The position numbers and the translations under genes were made by a program. DNA of 64,000 nt from Turicibacter faecis (GTDB taxonomy: Bacteria > Bacillota_I > Bacilli_A > MOL361 > Turicibacteraceae). Of this stretch, positions 18,702-28,595 are shown in pieces; position 1 is the first letter of the stretch, and each line of letters opens with the position of its first letter. The notes beneath the pieces were generated by a model. It saw only the letters and a list, made by a program, of their open reading frames with translations, had not been told where the DNA came from and searched no databases. The stretch spans positions 1,866,501-1,930,500 of the forward strand of contig NZ_AP028127.1 of NCBI RefSeq assembly GCF_037076425.1, in the 5' to 3' direction.

Positions 18702-18741
18702 AAAAAAGGATGACCCCCACTTCATTCGTAGAGGACATCCT
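18702..18741 (-). terminator. Intrinsic terminator ending polysaccharide locus 2
   Basis: Minus strand AGGATGTCC and GGTCATCCT arms (imperfect) are followed by TTTTTTAATAG. It lies 15 bases beyond the last acyltransferase stop codon and marks the end of the 20-kb operon. Confidence 0.6.
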
Positions 18742-18755
18742 GCAATTAATCAAAT

Positions 18756-19784
18756 TTATTGCTGCTTAACATTGACGGTTAATTTTGGGCTAAACGCATG
18801 ACGAATCATCCATTCAATTCCAGACGATAAAACAAACGATAAATAAAAGACAACAACGGTTAACACAGGTAAATACCACACCGGATTAGGTTCTAAGTGC
18901 CAAACCTGTCGAACAATAAAGTCTACAATATCCAAAACTCCGGCATGGAATAAATAAATATAAAATGTGAGTCCCGCTAACCTTCCTAAGTTCAAATTTA
19001 GCACTGGCAGGTTAAGAAACGCCACATACATCAACAGTGCACTTGCCATCACCGTCACCGATAAAGAGGAAACAAAATAAAAAGGTTGCACGGCCTGCGT
19101 CATGACTCGATGATACGTGAGTGCCGTCATGGCCCCCAAGATTAAAATCGATCCCATTAAACACCAGCGCCACGATAAAAGTTTAGGAAGTTTCCATTCT
19201 TTTAAACAATACCCCATGATAAAGTATCCCAGATAGAAAATGAACTTAAATGGCTACAACACCTCTGTTTGATAATTGATCAGACCTATGATTAAAAAGA
19301 GAACTCCTATCCACGCAAATAGATGATTTCCAACCTTTTCACGTAAACGGATTAGAAACGGCGTCACCGCATAACAACCAATAATCATATACATATACCA
19401 CATATGATAATACGGCCACCCCAAAACCCAACTCTTCACCGAAAAAATCCAGTCCACAGGTTCCCCCTTTAATTGTGCAAAACCAAGCGATAAAAGGGTG
19501 TACCCTAAACTAAACCAAAAGGTTGGAACAATAATACGCCAAAACGTCTTCTTATAATGCGCCTGAAAATCCTTATTTCTTTCATTAGCTAATAAAAACC
19601 CACCCGAAATCATCACAAATAACGGGACGGGCGTCCGTGGAAAGGCATGAAAAAGATTTCCGACAAAAAAATAATACGGTTCCCTCTGATTCGGATCCAT
19701 TCCATACAACGTCCCCACATGCACCGCAATCACCATCACACACGCAACAATCCTCAACAAATCTAAACGACTATTTCTCACCAC
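18756..19784 (-). pseudogene. Acyltransferase-3 family protein, interrupted by one in-frame TAG
   Basis: Two open parts (19254-19784 and 18756-19217) are in the same frame and are separated only by a TAG at 19254-19256 and a short readable stretch. Read through the stop, the protein is 342 residues and continuous: ...NYQTEVL-stop-PFKFIFYLGYFIMGYCLKEW.... The stop stands where family members often have Trp before Pro-Phe, so TGG to TAG is the simplest change. The N-terminus NSRLDLLRIVACVMVIAVHVG and about ten membrane segments identify a membrane O-acyltransferase that modifies surface sugars. It could be a true nonsense mutation, a sequencing error, or suppressed; no other damage is visible. 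Confidence 0.8.
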
Positions 19785-19810
19785 TCTATCTCCCTACTTT
19801 CCTACCTATT

Positions 19811-20875
19811 TTAACGAGACCTTTGTCCCTTCTGAAAAAACGTGGGCATCATCACCCACTGATAAATGCCACGGAATCGGCGCACGAAAAAATAACTCAA
19901 GACCGACGCCACACTAATTAGAAGGAACGTGATTAACCTTGGATTTTCAATCCCCAGTTGCTGATAAATGACGAGTAATAATCTTAAAAATGTAACATGA
20001 ATTAAATAAATCCATAAACTACTCTCTCTAAAAATTGCGTCATACTTCATTAAAAGCGGACTAGGTTTCCTTTGATCCCAGCGTCCCACCTCAATAAAGA
20101 AAAGCGTCGAAAAAAGAAGCAAGGAAAGAGAAACAGTATAATCCGTCGCCAGCCCTAAAACACGGACTCCCAGTTGTTCAATCACCAACAAGATAAAAGC
20201 GACGAGGCACCATCCTCCAACTGGTGTGTCCTTCTTCAGAAGCTCATATTTTCTAATAAGCATCCCAATCGTTAAAAAAGGAATCGCCATGATAAAGCTA
20301 TTAGCCAGTCCACCAAATAAACGTTCATACAGTGCTAAAACCGAAGCGATAACAGTCCCTTGGATAAGGCCCGCATACGTTTGTGTCAGAAGAAGCAAGA
20401 GAATACATCCCACATTAACCCCTATCAATACGCGCCAATCGAACATTCTTAAAATCACGACGATAACGATGATTCCAACAGCAACAGCCGATAAATACCA
20501 TAGGTGAACATCAATGGCCGTAAACAAAAAGTTTCGCACCACATGAACGAGAGCAATCACAGGCGATTTTCCAACGAAATAAGTAGAGAAATTAATCATT
20601 AAATAAATCAATGACCACACTACATACAATTGAATCAACTTGAGGACATAGTCTCTAATTTTCGTCTTATTCATCCCATTAGCTACTTTCGGATAGAAGA
20701 AAAACCCGCTTGTTATTAAATAAAAAGGAACAGCTACTCGCCCCACAATATTGACCACGAAGAAGTCCAATCCCCAAGAGAGATTAAAAAAGGGATGGGT
20801 ATGAATAGCAATCACTAAAAATGCCCCGATAAATTTCATTAAATTAAGTCGGGGATACTGATACGTCGAATTCAT
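19811..20875 (-). CDS. Acyltransferase-3 family membrane protein (locus 2)
   Basis: A 354-residue polytopic protein with about ten membrane segments, starting YPRLNLMKFIGAFLVIAIHTHPF. The N-terminal R-x-x-x-(I/L)-x-F/A-H pattern and a basic C-terminal tail are typical of acyltransferase-3 enzymes, which move acetyl or similar groups to surface polysaccharides. AAGGAGG lies seven bases before the ATG. It is one of three such genes in a row at the end of locus 2, 12 bases after its upstream neighbour, so the polymer is probably O-acylated at several positions or in alternative ways. The donor and target sugar are not readable. Confidence 0.8.
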   Translation of the reverse strand: MNSTYQYPRLNLMKFIGAFLVIAIHTHPFFNLSWGLDFFVVNIVGRVAVPFYLITSGFFFYPKVANGMNKTKIRDYVLKLIQLYVVWSLIYLMINFSTYFVGKSPVIALVHVVRNFLFTAIDVHLWYLSAVAVGIIVIVVILRMFDWRVLIGVNVGCILLLLLTQTYAGLIQGTVIASVLALYERLFGGLANSFIMAIPFLTIGMLIRKYELLKKDTPVGGWCLVAFILLVIEQLGVRVLGLATDYTVSLSLLLFSTLFFIEVGRWDQRKPSPLLMKYDAIFRESSLWIYLIHVTFLRLLLVIYQQLGIENPRLITFLLISVASVLSYFFVRRFRGIYQWVMMPTFFQKGQRSR

Positions 20876-20887
20876 CCGAATCCCTCC

Positions 20888-21967
20888 TTAATTCTTCATC
20901 TTTAATTTTTGTTTTAAATAACAATCCGCCCATTGACTCAGCGGTACGTAAATCGCTTGAATCACATAAGAAGCCCCCAAACATAGGAGGACTAACCACA
21001 TATAAATAAACAATGGATATTTAGGCATAAACACTAATTTTCTAAAATACACCATGTAAAAGAACATGTGCGTCAACCACAAGTTGGTCGAATGTTTCGC
21101 AATAAATAAGAAAAATTCATTCATCCCGGTTGGTTTATCGAGTAAATTAAACACACAAATAAAAACAATCCCTGTAAACGGGGCAACAAAAAGTGTTTGC
21201 ACCATACCGTGCGCCACAATCATGAATCCAATCACCAGTAAACAAATGACGTTCTTAAACGGGAAACGATCCGCCACTTTGGCTAACTGGCTATACACTC
21301 GATTTTTAGCAAACACCGCTCCAACCATAAATGGGAAGAGTGACGTTCCTAAATAAGCCAGTTGGCTCACCGCCCAATCTAACACTTCTACATCAAAGAA
21401 AAGAAGTCCCTTAAACCGTTGAAGATAGGCTAAAACGTAAAGGATGACCGACGCCCCAATCACGACACCACTTGGAAGTTTTAATGTGAGACGGTTGAGG
21501 AATGGGCTTAGGAGGACTAAAAAGATATAGGTTGTTAGGAACCACCAAGCCCCGTTGTAATATTCTGTATCTAACCCTAGGAAGGCGAGGAGCACGACTT
21601 TCGGGTCTCCAAGCATGAAATCAACTTTATTAAAAATAAATCCAAGGATGATGACAAAGATGACAAAGATCACCCAATAATTAAGGTATAACTTTGCGAG
21701 ACGAATGATGTTTCGCTTGTGATACCCCTCGTTATTTTTTTGATAGCCAATCATTAGGCCATAACCTGAACAGAAACAGTAAATAGCTACACAACAGTCC
21801 CCAAATAAGGCAAAATAATAAATGAGAGGGACACCTTTGATAAGAATCCAGGGCTGAAATAATCCCTCGTAGGCTTTATTACAAAACAAATGTAACAATA
21901 ACATAAAGAGAATAGCGATGCCTTTCGTCATCGCTATTTGTTTTTTCGTTAATTCCAATTCATGCAC
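20888..21967 (-). CDS. Acyltransferase-3 family membrane protein (locus 2)
   Basis: A 359-residue protein with about ten membrane segments. It opens ELTKKQIAMTKGIAILFMLLLHLFCN, the family's first helix with its conserved His (LLH), and has FCSGYGLMIGY after the second helix. It belongs to the acyltransferase-3 family but is clearly different from its two downstream neighbours. The start codon directly abuts the stop codon of the preceding gene (21967/21968), so the two are probably translationally coupled. Likely substrate is the locus 2 polysaccharide; wall teichoic acid or peptidoglycan cannot be excluded. Confidence 0.78.
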   Translation of the reverse strand: MHELELTKKQIAMTKGIAILFMLLLHLFCNKAYEGLFQPWILIKGVPLIYYFALFGDCCVAIYCFCSGYGLMIGYQKNNEGYHKRNIIRLAKLYLNYWVIFVIFVIILGFIFNKVDFMLGDPKVVLLAFLGLDTEYYNGAWWFLTTYIFLVLLSPFLNRLTLKLPSGVVIGASVILYVLAYLQRFKGLLFFDVEVLDWAVSQLAYLGTSLFPFMVGAVFAKNRVYSQLAKVADRFPFKNVICLLVIGFMIVAHGMVQTLFVAPFTGIVFICVFNLLDKPTGMNEFFLFIAKHSTNLWLTHMFFYMVYFRKLVFMPKYPLFIYMWLVLLCLGASYVIQAIYVPLSQWADCYLKQKLKMKN

Positions 21968-23665
21968 CTACCCTTGCTTCGAATTTTTTGTATTTCGATA
22001 AATATAAACCAAAACTCCCATGGTTGTCAGGCAACTCACCCATACTGTTACTTGGGCAAGGCGTGTTCCTGCATAGGCAATCGTAAAGGTTCCTTCTGTT
22101 TGACCATTCAATTGAACACGAACCAATCCTTCCTCACTCTTCACGAGAGTAAGTGACGGATCATCAATTTGATATCCTTTATAATAAACCAGTGGTAAAT
22201 CCAAATAAGCTGATGAAGAGGCCCCGTGATATTTCACCGATAAGGTTAACCCTTTTCTTGAAAATGTCACTTGGAGCTGGTCGTCGTTTGACGTAATGAC
22301 CTCACCTCTTTCAGAAATTTCGGTTGGATTTGCACCCAGCGGTAAATATTCGCCTAACCCGATGCTATAGGTTGAAAGGTCCACAGGTTGGATTAAACCC
22401 GTCACACGTGTATGATACAAATAAGAGGCATACTGACCACCGACGTTTAATAGATAAGGAACCATTAATAACCCGACGATTAGACCATAAAATCTCACTC
22501 TCTGTTTCATTGAGGTCATCGTCCTCATAGCATAGATTCCCCCTAATATACTTAAAAAGACGGTAATCGTTAAAAAGAGTCGCCAACTAAATTGGATCAT
22601 CGCCAATGGCGATAACACGCGAAGGACTAATTTCCATGGGAAGAATGGCGTCACTGCCCAAATACTTAATAAGGCGAATAAAAACAGTTGATCCGTTAAC
22701 TGATTGATTTGAAAACGACCATTTCGTTTGTTGAATCTTAATAATAACACCATGACAAAGACGATTCCAATCCCCGCTATTCCGTCATGTTTTCCATATG
22801 GAAGGGCTAAAAACACTTCAATAAGCGAACGTGTCGATCCCGCCACGTCTGCTGTTACCGTTTCAGTCGTTAAAACAAATTGATCTGACATCATTTGTTC
22901 AAGCATCGGAAATAGGAAATAACTAACCATTCCAATCGTTACAACGGTTGCCAATATTAAATATCCAAACCGTGATTTCTCTTTCCAAAATTGCTTTACG
23001 CCGAAGCAGACAAAGAGAAACGTAAATCCAACCATTAAGGCGAAGCTAATGTTATGCGTTAAGAAACATCCCGCAAACCCGATACTTAGCCAATACCAAC
23101 GCTTCGGATTTCTATAAATGACTTCATATAGTCCAACCACAATGAGAGGGATAAAAATAAACGCGCAAACTTCCGCTAATGCTCCACGAATGAAAATATC
23201 AATCACTCGATAGCTAGATAACGTGCAGAGCGTGACCGCAACTAAACTCGCATAACGCGAGTTAACTAATGTTTGAACACAAAAATAAACGGTCGCCATC
23301 GTTGCGACAGTCACCAAAACAAGAAAAAGTTTATAAGCTAAAACAACATTCATTCCCAAACAAACGAGTAGCGCTGGAATGTACAGGAGTAAATCCCCGT
23401 AGAAAAGTCCATTGGCATACCCGTAATTATTTAAATAGCCGAGATAAACTCGAGGAATTTCTCCTAATTTAAAAGACTCCGCCAGACTCGAAATTCTTGA
23501 CAGTTGAAACGATAAGTCGTGGGCGTGAGGGATATCTGGAATGAGTAACACCCCTAAATTTAAAATTAAAAGTCCCCCTAATAGAAATAAAATCAAATGA
23601 GATTTAGAACAACGATTCATCCATTCCATCAAACGTTGCTCTAATCGTAAATACTGCTTTTTCAT
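21968..23665 (-). CDS. Large polytopic membrane protein, GT-C/YfhO-like
   Basis: A 565-residue protein with about 12 membrane segments followed by a soluble C-terminal domain of about 110 residues (from about 430) and a final membrane helix. After the first helix it reads PDIPHAHDLSFQLSRISSLAESF: a His-rich, acidic first outer loop as in GT-C glycosyltransferases that use polyprenyl-linked donors (YfhO-like and 6-pyruvoyl-tetrahydropterin-synthase-related membrane protein families). A role in adding a side-branch sugar outside the membrane is therefore plausible but unproven. AGGAGG precedes the ATG. It lies between the flippase and acyltransferase genes of locus 2. Confidence 0.6.
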   Translation of the reverse strand: MKKQYLRLEQRLMEWMNRCSKSHLILFLLGGLLILNLGVLLIPDIPHAHDLSFQLSRISSLAESFKLGEIPRVYLGYLNNYGYANGLFYGDLLLYIPALLVCLGMNVVLAYKLFLVLVTVATMATVYFCVQTLVNSRYASLVAVTLCTLSSYRVIDIFIRGALAEVCAFIFIPLIVVGLYEVIYRNPKRWYWLSIGFAGCFLTHNISFALMVGFTFLFVCFGVKQFWKEKSRFGYLILATVVTIGMVSYFLFPMLEQMMSDQFVLTTETVTADVAGSTRSLIEVFLALPYGKHDGIAGIGIVFVMVLLLRFNKRNGRFQINQLTDQLFLFALLSIWAVTPFFPWKLVLRVLSPLAMIQFSWRLFLTITVFLSILGGIYAMRTMTSMKQRVRFYGLIVGLLMVPYLLNVGGQYASYLYHTRVTGLIQPVDLSTYSIGLGEYLPLGANPTEISERGEVITSNDDQLQVTFSRKGLTLSVKYHGASSSAYLDLPLVYYKGYQIDDPSLTLVKSEEGLVRVQLNGQTEGTFTIAYAGTRLAQVTVWVSCLTTMGVLVYIYRNTKNSKQG

Positions 23666-23693
23666 CTTCTCCTCCTACTCTCTTCATCATCTA

Positions 23694-25241
23694 TCATGAA
23701 CTATATTTTTTGAAGACAGGTATCTTACTCAAAATCATTCGTTTCACAAGATTATTCCAAATATACTGAAACGCATCTGTTTGATAAAAGATGATCGCAT
23801 AAATCAAACTTGGGACGATGACCGTAACCATCCCCTTGAAGATAATCGATAGGAATAAAGATGGAAGCGTGATCCATTGGCAAATAACAGATGAAAGATA
23901 TCCCGCTCCAATCATTAATCCAACCTTCATCAAATAATCTAAATAATAACGAAACACCGGTTGATGAAAATAATGGTGGAATAAAATACGCGGTTGATTC
24001 CAAAAAGAAACAAGTAAATAACTCACCGTTGTTCCTAAGAAAACACCTGCAAGCCCTAATTTTTGCACGAACACAATCGATAAAAATAAATTTAAAAGAC
24101 CTTCAATTAAATACGCATACTTATCCTGAGCAAACAACCCGGCCTTACTTTTAAAAGTCTTTAACGTCTGGTGAACCCCCATTAAATAAAAGTTCAATAA
24201 AATAATCATAAACGTCACCTTATCAAGTAAGAACCCTTCTCCAAGCCATAAATCAATAAACGGCTCTAACACATTAAAAAGAGCAATCGTACACACCGAA
24301 TAAACCCAAAAGGTAATCAGTTGCGTCATATTATAAATCGCATACGTCTTTTCCTTTGACTCCGTTGCAATTAAATTTCCAACACTATTTCCAATCCCAT
24401 TAATAATCGGATTTAAAATATTACTCAACTGCGAAATAATCATGGCATAATTTGAATAAAACCCAACCGTAATGACATTAATAAACGCCGTGATAACTAA
24501 ATTATCCGTCCCATTAATCGCATAATATCCAATGTTTTGAATAAACATCGCCTTCACATTCGTGATAATATTCGCTTTTACCTCAGGCTCAATTTCGCAT
24601 TTTTCCTTCATCAAAAGATAAGGATACATCTTTTTCACAAGATAAACACTATAACTATTTTGAATAATATATAAAGCCAACTCAATCGCTAAGAATAAGA
24701 CATAGTTCTTCGTCGCAAGCAAAATAATAATTTTAACAACCATGCTTAATACTTGAAAGTATAAATTATACTTCGCTAAAATATATCCCTTTTGATCAGC
24801 ATTAATCAAAGCTGTTTTATCTGCAATTAAATAAGAAGCCAAACATTTAGCAACAAAAATCCAATACACGAGCCCTAAATACGGAATCTCCGTTTCAGAC
24901 TTAATCAAAACATCTAAGAATGGAAACAATGCTAAACAAATAAGAAAGATGATAGCTGCCAAAAACAAATAAGCTTTTTTATACAGACGGATTAGCGCCG
25001 TCACTAATTTCTGATTATTTTCAGCCAACGGTTTATATAAATTGTAGACAATACTAATCCCAATACCGCCCTCTAATAAAACCATCGCTGTTAACACATT
25101 CGTTAAAACCCCATTCACTCCGAGATATTCTGTTCCAAGGCTATCAATAAAGATTCGCCTTGAAACAAATCCCAACAGGGTAATAATAATTTGGGTCGTA
25201 ATCCCAATTGTTATATTTTTAATGGAGTGACTTGTTCTCAT
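23694..25241 (-). CDS. Wzx-type polysaccharide flippase (locus 2)
   Basis: A 515-residue protein with 12 to 14 membrane segments starting SHSIKNITIGITTQIIITLLGFVSRRIFID, the standard opening of MOP-superfamily polysaccharide exporters. It contains YLGVNGVLTNVLTAMVLLEGGIG, a feature of the capsule-locus branch. It is expected to move the locus 2 repeat unit outwards. Its ATG overlaps the preceding stop as ATGA. It is only distantly similar to the locus 1 flippase and is far less AT-rich, so the two loci did not arise by recent duplication of their export genes. Confidence 0.88.
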   Translation of the reverse strand: MRTSHSIKNITIGITTQIIITLLGFVSRRIFIDSLGTEYLGVNGVLTNVLTAMVLLEGGIGISIVYNLYKPLAENNQKLVTALIRLYKKAYLFLAAIIFLICLALFPFLDVLIKSETEIPYLGLVYWIFVAKCLASYLIADKTALINADQKGYILAKYNLYFQVLSMVVKIIILLATKNYVLFLAIELALYIIQNSYSVYLVKKMYPYLLMKEKCEIEPEVKANIITNVKAMFIQNIGYYAINGTDNLVITAFINVITVGFYSNYAMIISQLSNILNPIINGIGNSVGNLIATESKEKTYAIYNMTQLITFWVYSVCTIALFNVLEPFIDLWLGEGFLLDKVTFMIILLNFYLMGVHQTLKTFKSKAGLFAQDKYAYLIEGLLNLFLSIVFVQKLGLAGVFLGTTVSYLLVSFWNQPRILFHHYFHQPVFRYYLDYLMKVGLMIGAGYLSSVICQWITLPSLFLSIIFKGMVTVIVPSLIYAIIFYQTDAFQYIWNNLVKRMILSKIPVFKKYSS

Positions 25242-26446
25242 GATCGACCCGTTCCCTTCTCAATTAATTGATAAAAATACGCAATTTCTTCAACGTTACC
25301 TTTTTTCTCCTGGTTCAGGTAATCAACAATCGCGTGATAAAGGTCAGGTTCTTTCAATAAACGTTCAATGCCATCTGCAACGCCTACTCCATCCATCGTC
25401 GTTACCAATCCGTTCTTCTCATGCACCATTTGATTAAATACGGCATCAAACTTTGTCGTCACGACTGGCTTGTTTAACATCCTAGCTTCGGCAATGGCTA
25501 ACCCGTATCCTTCAAATTTTGAAGTTTGAACATAAATATCACATTGTTTAATCATTGGATAAGGATTAGCAGTAATTCCAAGCAAAATAAATTCTTTTTC
25601 TAGCCCGTACTTTTGAATCGTTTGCTTGATTTCATCATACAGTCCCCCTTTTCCGAGGACATACCAAGTAAACAAAATCCCTCTTTCCTTAAGTAGGCGA
25701 GCAGCTTCTAAAGCAATATCATATCCTTTTTGATGATCCAAACGCCCGATCGTTAACAACTTTAAGTGTGGCACATCTAACTTAAATTCTGGTTCTAATT
25801 CAGACATCCGCTTAATCATCTGATAATCATTGATGTCATAAATAATTGTCATTCGATCTTTAAACATTGGAAAGCTTTCTAAGAAAATTTCTTCTGCTGA
25901 TTCCGAGACAGCTACAATTCGCTCATACGCTTGATAGTATTTTTCTTGGAATAACCGGTCTTCTTCCCCTAGCGTATAAGAAACATTGACCCAAGCATAT
26001 TTTTTCGCCGCTCGCGTCTTATCTGCCACATAAAAAGTTGGAATTCCTTGAGCGTAACTAATTGCGACATCATACACCTTCTCATTTTTCTCGATAACTG
26101 AACCGATGCTTTGCCAATATAAACGAGCCATTTGGGCATTGGTTAAGTGTCCTTTACGAATGAATAACGAGTATCTTAATCGGGCAACAATCATTTTAAA
26201 TTGGGTAAGATTTCTACAGTTTAGAATCATCTGCTTCAGGCTTTGCTTAGAATAATTCGTATACGAAAGGGGCGGTAAAAAATTCACTTCCTTAGGAACT
26301 AATTCATCTAATGTCCATCCATAGGCGAACAACTGTAAATCTACTTCATACTGCTCATAATCAAGTTGAGACAATAACGTAATTAAGCTTTTTTCAGCTC
26401 CTGCACACGGCAAGGAATCAATCACAAATAATAATTTTTTCTTCAT
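25238..26446 (-). CDS. Family 4 glycosyltransferase (locus 2)
   Basis: GT-B glycosyltransferase of 402 residues. The N-terminus KKLLFVIDSLPCAGAEKSLITLL carries the GGxE-like acceptor-domain loop. The C-terminal donor half has TIGRLDHQKGYDIALEA and FEGYGLAIAEARML (EX7E). No membrane segment is present. It resembles the glycosyltransferase at 28596-29786 along its whole length (for example the AISYAQGIPTFYVADKTRA and AISYLWPHYFVATKVKA regions), so the two are paralogues. It is translationally coupled to the downstream flippase gene by a 4-base overlap. Confidence 0.85.
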   Translation of the reverse strand: MKKKLLFVIDSLPCAGAEKSLITLLSQLDYEQYEVDLQLFAYGWTLDELVPKEVNFLPPLSYTNYSKQSLKQMILNCRNLTQFKMIVARLRYSLFIRKGHLTNAQMARLYWQSIGSVIEKNEKVYDVAISYAQGIPTFYVADKTRAAKKYAWVNVSYTLGEEDRLFQEKYYQAYERIVAVSESAEEIFLESFPMFKDRMTIIYDINDYQMIKRMSELEPEFKLDVPHLKLLTIGRLDHQKGYDIALEAARLLKERGILFTWYVLGKGGLYDEIKQTIQKYGLEKEFILLGITANPYPMIKQCDIYVQTSKFEGYGLAIAEARMLNKPVVTTKFDAVFNQMVHEKNGLVTTMDGVGVADGIERLLKEPDLYHAIVDYLNQEKKGNVEEIAYFYQLIEKGTGRS

Positions 26447-26448
26447 CG

Positions 26449-27555
26449 TTAATCGTTCCCCTGCCCTATAAATTTTGATAATGCCTCAAATTGACGGTTT
26501 GCATCGAATTTGGTTTGTTCGATATTTGCTTTATTATTAAAGGCACTCCTTAACGTCTGTTCATCATGCATTTGCTCTAGACCGTCCATCTCAATTAATA
26601 GGTGATCAAGTTTTAAGTCTTTAAGCATCTGAGTTGTTTTAGAGCTATAAATTACAGGCATAATCCCGACGTTTAATAATAAAGAAATAATATTGGCGTG
26701 GAAGCGAGCCGCTACACACATTTGGAAGGTTGACATGAGTAAAATAAGTGCCTCAATGTCTCCCGTATACTCATAGGTCTTGACGTGGGATTTAACTGAA
26801 TTAGGAAGTCGTTCTAATAGTTTATGAAGAACTCCCGTATCTCCTTCATTGGCGCAAAAAGAGAGTAACCAGCATTCATATCCCTCTGTTGTGAGTTGTT
26901 CTATCGTTTGCATCGTCGATTGTAAGTAGGCCTCTTCGCGGTCGGCTAATCCTTCTTTATGGTGAACGTCGATGACTGAAAAGCCAACGCGTTTAAGCGG
27001 CGTTTTTACAGTATAGTTTTCAAGATCTAAACTAAAAATCACGTCAGGGGCTAGGCGAACGTTAGGCATGCCTTGGAAAATTTGATACGAGGCTTGATCG
27101 CGAAAACACACATCTGTGCATAACTCATAAAAGCGACGATAATCCTCTACAAACTTTTGCGTTTTAACTGGACCGAAGTTGGCCCCTATAATATAGACAG
27201 GTTTATTTAGTGCTTTAAACGCTTGAACCATTTTTAAACGGTCTGCGTACAAGGCTTCGTGAAAGGATTCTTCACGAAAGATAGATCCACCGATAAAGAC
27301 TAACGCATCTTGCTCCTTAGCAATCGATTGATAGTCCGTCAACGTATCTTTAATTTTTAATCGCTGCATGACCTTGTGAACAGAGGTATACGTGCGACGT
27401 TTAACATTTGGGTATCTTTTTAAAAACTCCTCGTAATTTTCCCCGACATAGTTAACAGTAAACTGTGAATGGGGAAATCTTTTAGCTAATATATCGAGGA
27501 ACAAATCATCCCCAAAATTAAATGAGAGATAAACATCTACAAATATCTTCTTCAT
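26449..27555 (-). CDS. Polysaccharide pyruvyl transferase family protein (locus 2)
   Basis: A 368-residue protein beginning KKIFVDVYLSFNFGDDLFLDIL with AARFHANIISLLL near residue 285, the two hallmark regions of the pyruvyl transferase (WcaK/CsaB) family. It aligns with the locus 1 homologue (4999-6090) from end to end, including VIGANFGP-type and CFRDQASYQIF segments, so both polymers may carry the same type of substituent. It overlaps the upstream glycosyltransferase gene by four bases. Whether it truly transfers pyruvate cannot be told from the sequence. Confidence 0.78.
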   Translation of the reverse strand: MKKIFVDVYLSFNFGDDLFLDILAKRFPHSQFTVNYVGENYEEFLKRYPNVKRRTYTSVHKVMQRLKIKDTLTDYQSIAKEQDALVFIGGSIFREESFHEALYADRLKMVQAFKALNKPVYIIGANFGPVKTQKFVEDYRRFYELCTDVCFRDQASYQIFQGMPNVRLAPDVIFSLDLENYTVKTPLKRVGFSVIDVHHKEGLADREEAYLQSTMQTIEQLTTEGYECWLLSFCANEGDTGVLHKLLERLPNSVKSHVKTYEYTGDIEALILLMSTFQMCVAARFHANIISLLLNVGIMPVIYSSKTTQMLKDLKLDHLLIEMDGLEQMHDEQTLRSAFNNKANIEQTKFDANRQFEALSKFIGQGND

Positions 27556-28583
27556 ACCCTACTCCTTTTCTTAATCCATAATTTGATACGACGCAATTGT
27601 AAAGTCACATAAAAACTAACTACAGCACGTCTTAATTGTCTATGTTTTAAATAATACCCGCCTCGATCTAAAAACCCCCTCATCGGTTCATAATTCGTAA
27701 AATATTGTCGTACATTCGCATCCATTAATAAAGCGTCTAATTGCGCACAACACTTTTTTAACCCCACTTTATTGACATTCGCCGACTCATTTGAAGCAAT
27801 GGAAAGCGTCAACGAAATCATTCGGTTCGATAAAATAACGTCTATTTTTTCCTGAGTCCATCCTAACCTTCCTAACAAGTCGCGCATTTTTTCAATGACC
27901 ACGTGGTTGTTTTCAAGATACGGAAGCGTCACCTTTGATGTAATACTCCCTTCATTTAATCGGTTGTATTCATAAAGACATTCCTCAATCGCGCCAAAGT
28001 GAGAGGCATATTGGGCATAATCCAAATTAAATAGTAAATCTTCACACATATAAACTTGCGGATTTAACTGCAACTGGTGCTCCATGATAATCGAACGTCG
28101 GTAAACTTTTCCCCAAAGCGTTCCCCCTACTCCTCTTAAAACACCTTCAACAAATTCATCGGTTGTGAGTGAATGGCTTGAGCGATAAAAATCATTTAAA
28201 GCGACGCGTCCATATGGACTGATTTCAATATAACCGCACGTCACTACATCATTTTTGATGGCGAGTTCCATCAATTTTTCAAGGTACTCGCTCGGAATAT
28301 AATCATCCGCATCAATAAAGCAGACAAACTCACCCGTAGCTTTTGTTAATCCATAATTTCTCGCTGAAGAGGGTCCACTATTGACCTGATTATAATATTG
28401 AACGCGGGAATCACGAGCGCAAAACTCTTTTAAAATAGACTCACTTCCGTCGGTTGACCCATCATTAATTAAAATAAGTTCGAAGTCTGAATACGTTTGA
28501 TTCAACACACCTTCAATACATTTTGCTAAATATTCTTTCGCATTATAGACTGGAATAATGATGCTCACTTGTACTTGATTCAT
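27552..28583 (-). CDS. Family 2 glycosyltransferase (locus 2)
   Basis: GT-A glycosyltransferase with VSIIIPVYNAKEYLAKC, INDGSTDGSE and FIDADDYIP motifs in the first 100 residues, then the capsule-type MCEDLLFNLDYAQ patch. I start it at the ATG at 28583, five bases after GGAGG, rather than at the GTG 12 bases upstream. The 343-residue length is normal for this branch. It is one of three similar locus 2 GT2 enzymes (with 29798-30850 and 35333-36394) that probably arose by duplication. It overlaps the next gene by four bases. Confidence 0.85.
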   Translation of the reverse strand: MNQVQVSIIIPVYNAKEYLAKCIEGVLNQTYSDFELILINDGSTDGSESILKEFCARDSRVQYYNQVNSGPSSARNYGLTKATGEFVCFIDADDYIPSEYLEKLMELAIKNDVVTCGYIEISPYGRVALNDFYRSSHSLTTDEFVEGVLRGVGGTLWGKVYRRSIIMEHQLQLNPQVYMCEDLLFNLDYAQYASHFGAIEECLYEYNRLNEGSITSKVTLPYLENNHVVIEKMRDLLGRLGWTQEKIDVILSNRMISLTLSIASNESANVNKVGLKKCCAQLDALLMDANVRQYFTNYEPMRGFLDRGGYYLKHRQLRRAVVSFYVTLQLRRIKLWIKKRSRV

Positions 28584-28595
28584 TTCATCCTCCAC

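Noticed and set aside
18756..19217. Treating the 3' part of the broken acyltransferase as a separate gene starting at 19217
   Set aside because: It is in the same frame as the 5' part, lacks a ribosome site before its ATG, and continues the family sequence across the single TAG.
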